Positions 6,928-7,152 of a DNA stretch of 7,152 nucleotides are shown here, in pieces. This stretch comes from an uncultured Prevotellaceae bacterium (GTDB lineage Bacteria > Bacteroidota > Bacteroidia > Bacteroidales > Muribaculaceae), in the NCBI GenBank assembly GCA_945645715.1, contig CALZFJ010000102.1, positions 1 through 7,152 of the forward strand. The letters run 5' to 3'. The translations under genes and the position numbers were made by a program. The notes under the pieces are model-generated. The model had not been told where the DNA came from. It searched no databases and was given only the letters and a program-made list of their open reading frames with translations. Every line of letters begins with the position of its first letter. Position 1 is the stretch's first letter.

Positions 6928-6984
6928 AAAAAGTGCCGATAGCGGGCGAAAAAGGGCAAAAATCGGCACTTTTCGCCCGGTATC
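6928..6984. repeat. Palindromic repeat copy B, downstream of the ATPase gene
   Basis: Begins 16 bp after the ATPase stop. Two inverted repeats overlap here. The first is AAAAGTGCCGAT (6929-6940) with ATCGGCACTTTT (6962-6973), 12 bp and perfect. The second is GATAGCGGGCGAAAA (6938-6952) with TTTTCGCCCGGTATC (6970-6984), 14 of 15 bp. Their arms alternate, so one strand can form one stem or the other, or a pseudoknot-like fold, but not a simple nest. The segment closely matches copy A at 5386-5438. It may end the ATPase transcript; its relation to copy A and to the following array makes it part of a local repeat family. Confidence 0.8.
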
Positions 6985-6990
6985 GATGCA

Positions 6991-7090
6991 TTTTCGATTA
7001 TAATCGAAAATTCTGCCAGAATCAGCAATTTTTTCGTCTATAATCGGAAATTTTTCCAAAAATCACAGATTTTTCGATTGTAATCGAAAA
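6991..7090. repeat. Three 20-bp palindromic units at an exact 40-bp period
   Basis: Unit 1 TTTTCGATTATAATCGAAAA (6991-7010) is a perfect palindrome. Unit 2 TTTTCGTCTATAATCGGAAA (7031-7050) is a degraded form. Unit 3 TTTTCGATTGTAATCGAAAA (7071-7090) has one mismatched base pair at its centre. The 20-bp stretches between them are related to each other as well (CCAGAATCA and CCAAAAATCA), so this is an imperfect 40-bp tandem repeat of about 2.5 copies. The stretch before units 2 and 3 also resembles the loop plus right arm of copies A and B. It fills most of the gap between the ATPase and the converging minus-strand gene, and might serve as a two-way terminator. Confidence 0.8.
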
Positions 7091-7092
7091 AA

Positions 7093-7152
7093 TTAGCGGC
7101 GGAGGAGGCGGGTTACTACAAGCCAGCCGCCGATGATTTGCAGAAGCATACC
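7093..7152 (-). CDS. 3' end of an unidentified minus-strand gene, likely membrane protein
   Basis: Read on the minus strand, 19 codons ending in TAA give GMLLQIIGGWLVVTRLLRR. This is hydrophobic with a terminal RLLRR, resembling a last transmembrane helix with a positive cytoplasmic end. Base composition turns GC-rich again here, like the housekeeping block and unlike the repeats beside it, which supports a coding end. It converges with the ATPase gene, and its stop lies 2 bp beyond the 40-bp repeat array. Too little is present to name a family; another minus-strand frame is also open but encodes a proline-rich, less protein-like tail. Confidence 0.45.
   Translation of the reverse strand, partial: GMLLQIIGGWLVVTRLLRR

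Noticed and set aside
6832..7059. Minus-strand open frame of 75 codons over the end of the ATPase gene and the repeats
   Set aside because: Most of it is translated from palindromic repeat DNA and the rest is antisense to the ATPase, with no start signal or motif support.
6991..7090. CRISPR-like array of 20-bp repeats and 20-bp spacers
   Set aside because: The repeats and spacers are shorter than in CRISPR arrays, the middle repeat is decayed, the two spacers resemble each other, and no cas gene is present. A 40-bp tandem palindromic repeat explains it better.
5248..7092. Insertion sequence or integrase-borne mobile element around the ATPase
   Set aside because: No transposase, recombinase or clear target duplication is visible; the flanking palindromes alone do not establish a mobile element.

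Overview
The window reads as chromosomal DNA from a member of the Bacteroidales; a Muribaculaceae-like gut bacterium is my best guess. This rests on the protein wording of the housekeeping genes, on the partial membrane-protein/uppP/truB/queA order, on weak or absent Shine-Dalgarno sites, and on a TAAATTTG box that matches the Bacteroidetes -7 consensus TANNTTTG. Family names come from recognising motifs by eye; no database search was run.

Positions 1-5247 form a compact, GC-rich, all-plus-strand gene block. It holds the tail of a small membrane protein (probably DUF3098), uppP (undecaprenyl-diphosphate phosphatase), truB (tRNA pseudouridine-55 synthase), queA (queuosine biosynthesis), proB (glutamate 5-kinase) and proA (gamma-glutamyl phosphate reductase). 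UppP recycles the lipid carrier for cell-wall synthesis. TruB and QueA modify tRNA. ProB and ProA carry out the first two steps of proline synthesis from glutamate; proC is not in the window. Gaps are 6-7 bp between the first three genes and 50-70 bp between the later ones. The queA-proB gap contains a 9-bp tandem repeat.

Positions 5248-5490 contain no gene. They hold a perfect 16-bp inverted repeat (likely the terminator of the block), a second long palindrome (copy A), a -7 promoter box and a perfect 14-bp palindrome just ahead of the next gene.

Positions 5491-6912 encode a 473-residue AAA-type ATPase with a C-terminal PD-(D/E)XK-like domain, of the DUF234-type family common in Bacteroidetes. 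The gene is visibly more AT-rich than its neighbours and looks like accessory DNA.

Positions 6913-7092 hold a second copy (B) of the palindrome, followed by an array of three 20-bp palindromic units at an exact 40-bp period. The end of the window holds the last 19 codons of a minus-strand gene, probably for a membrane protein. The most unusual part of the window is the ATPase gene bracketed by related palindromes: their stem arms match exactly in inverted orientation, while their loops match in direct orientation.
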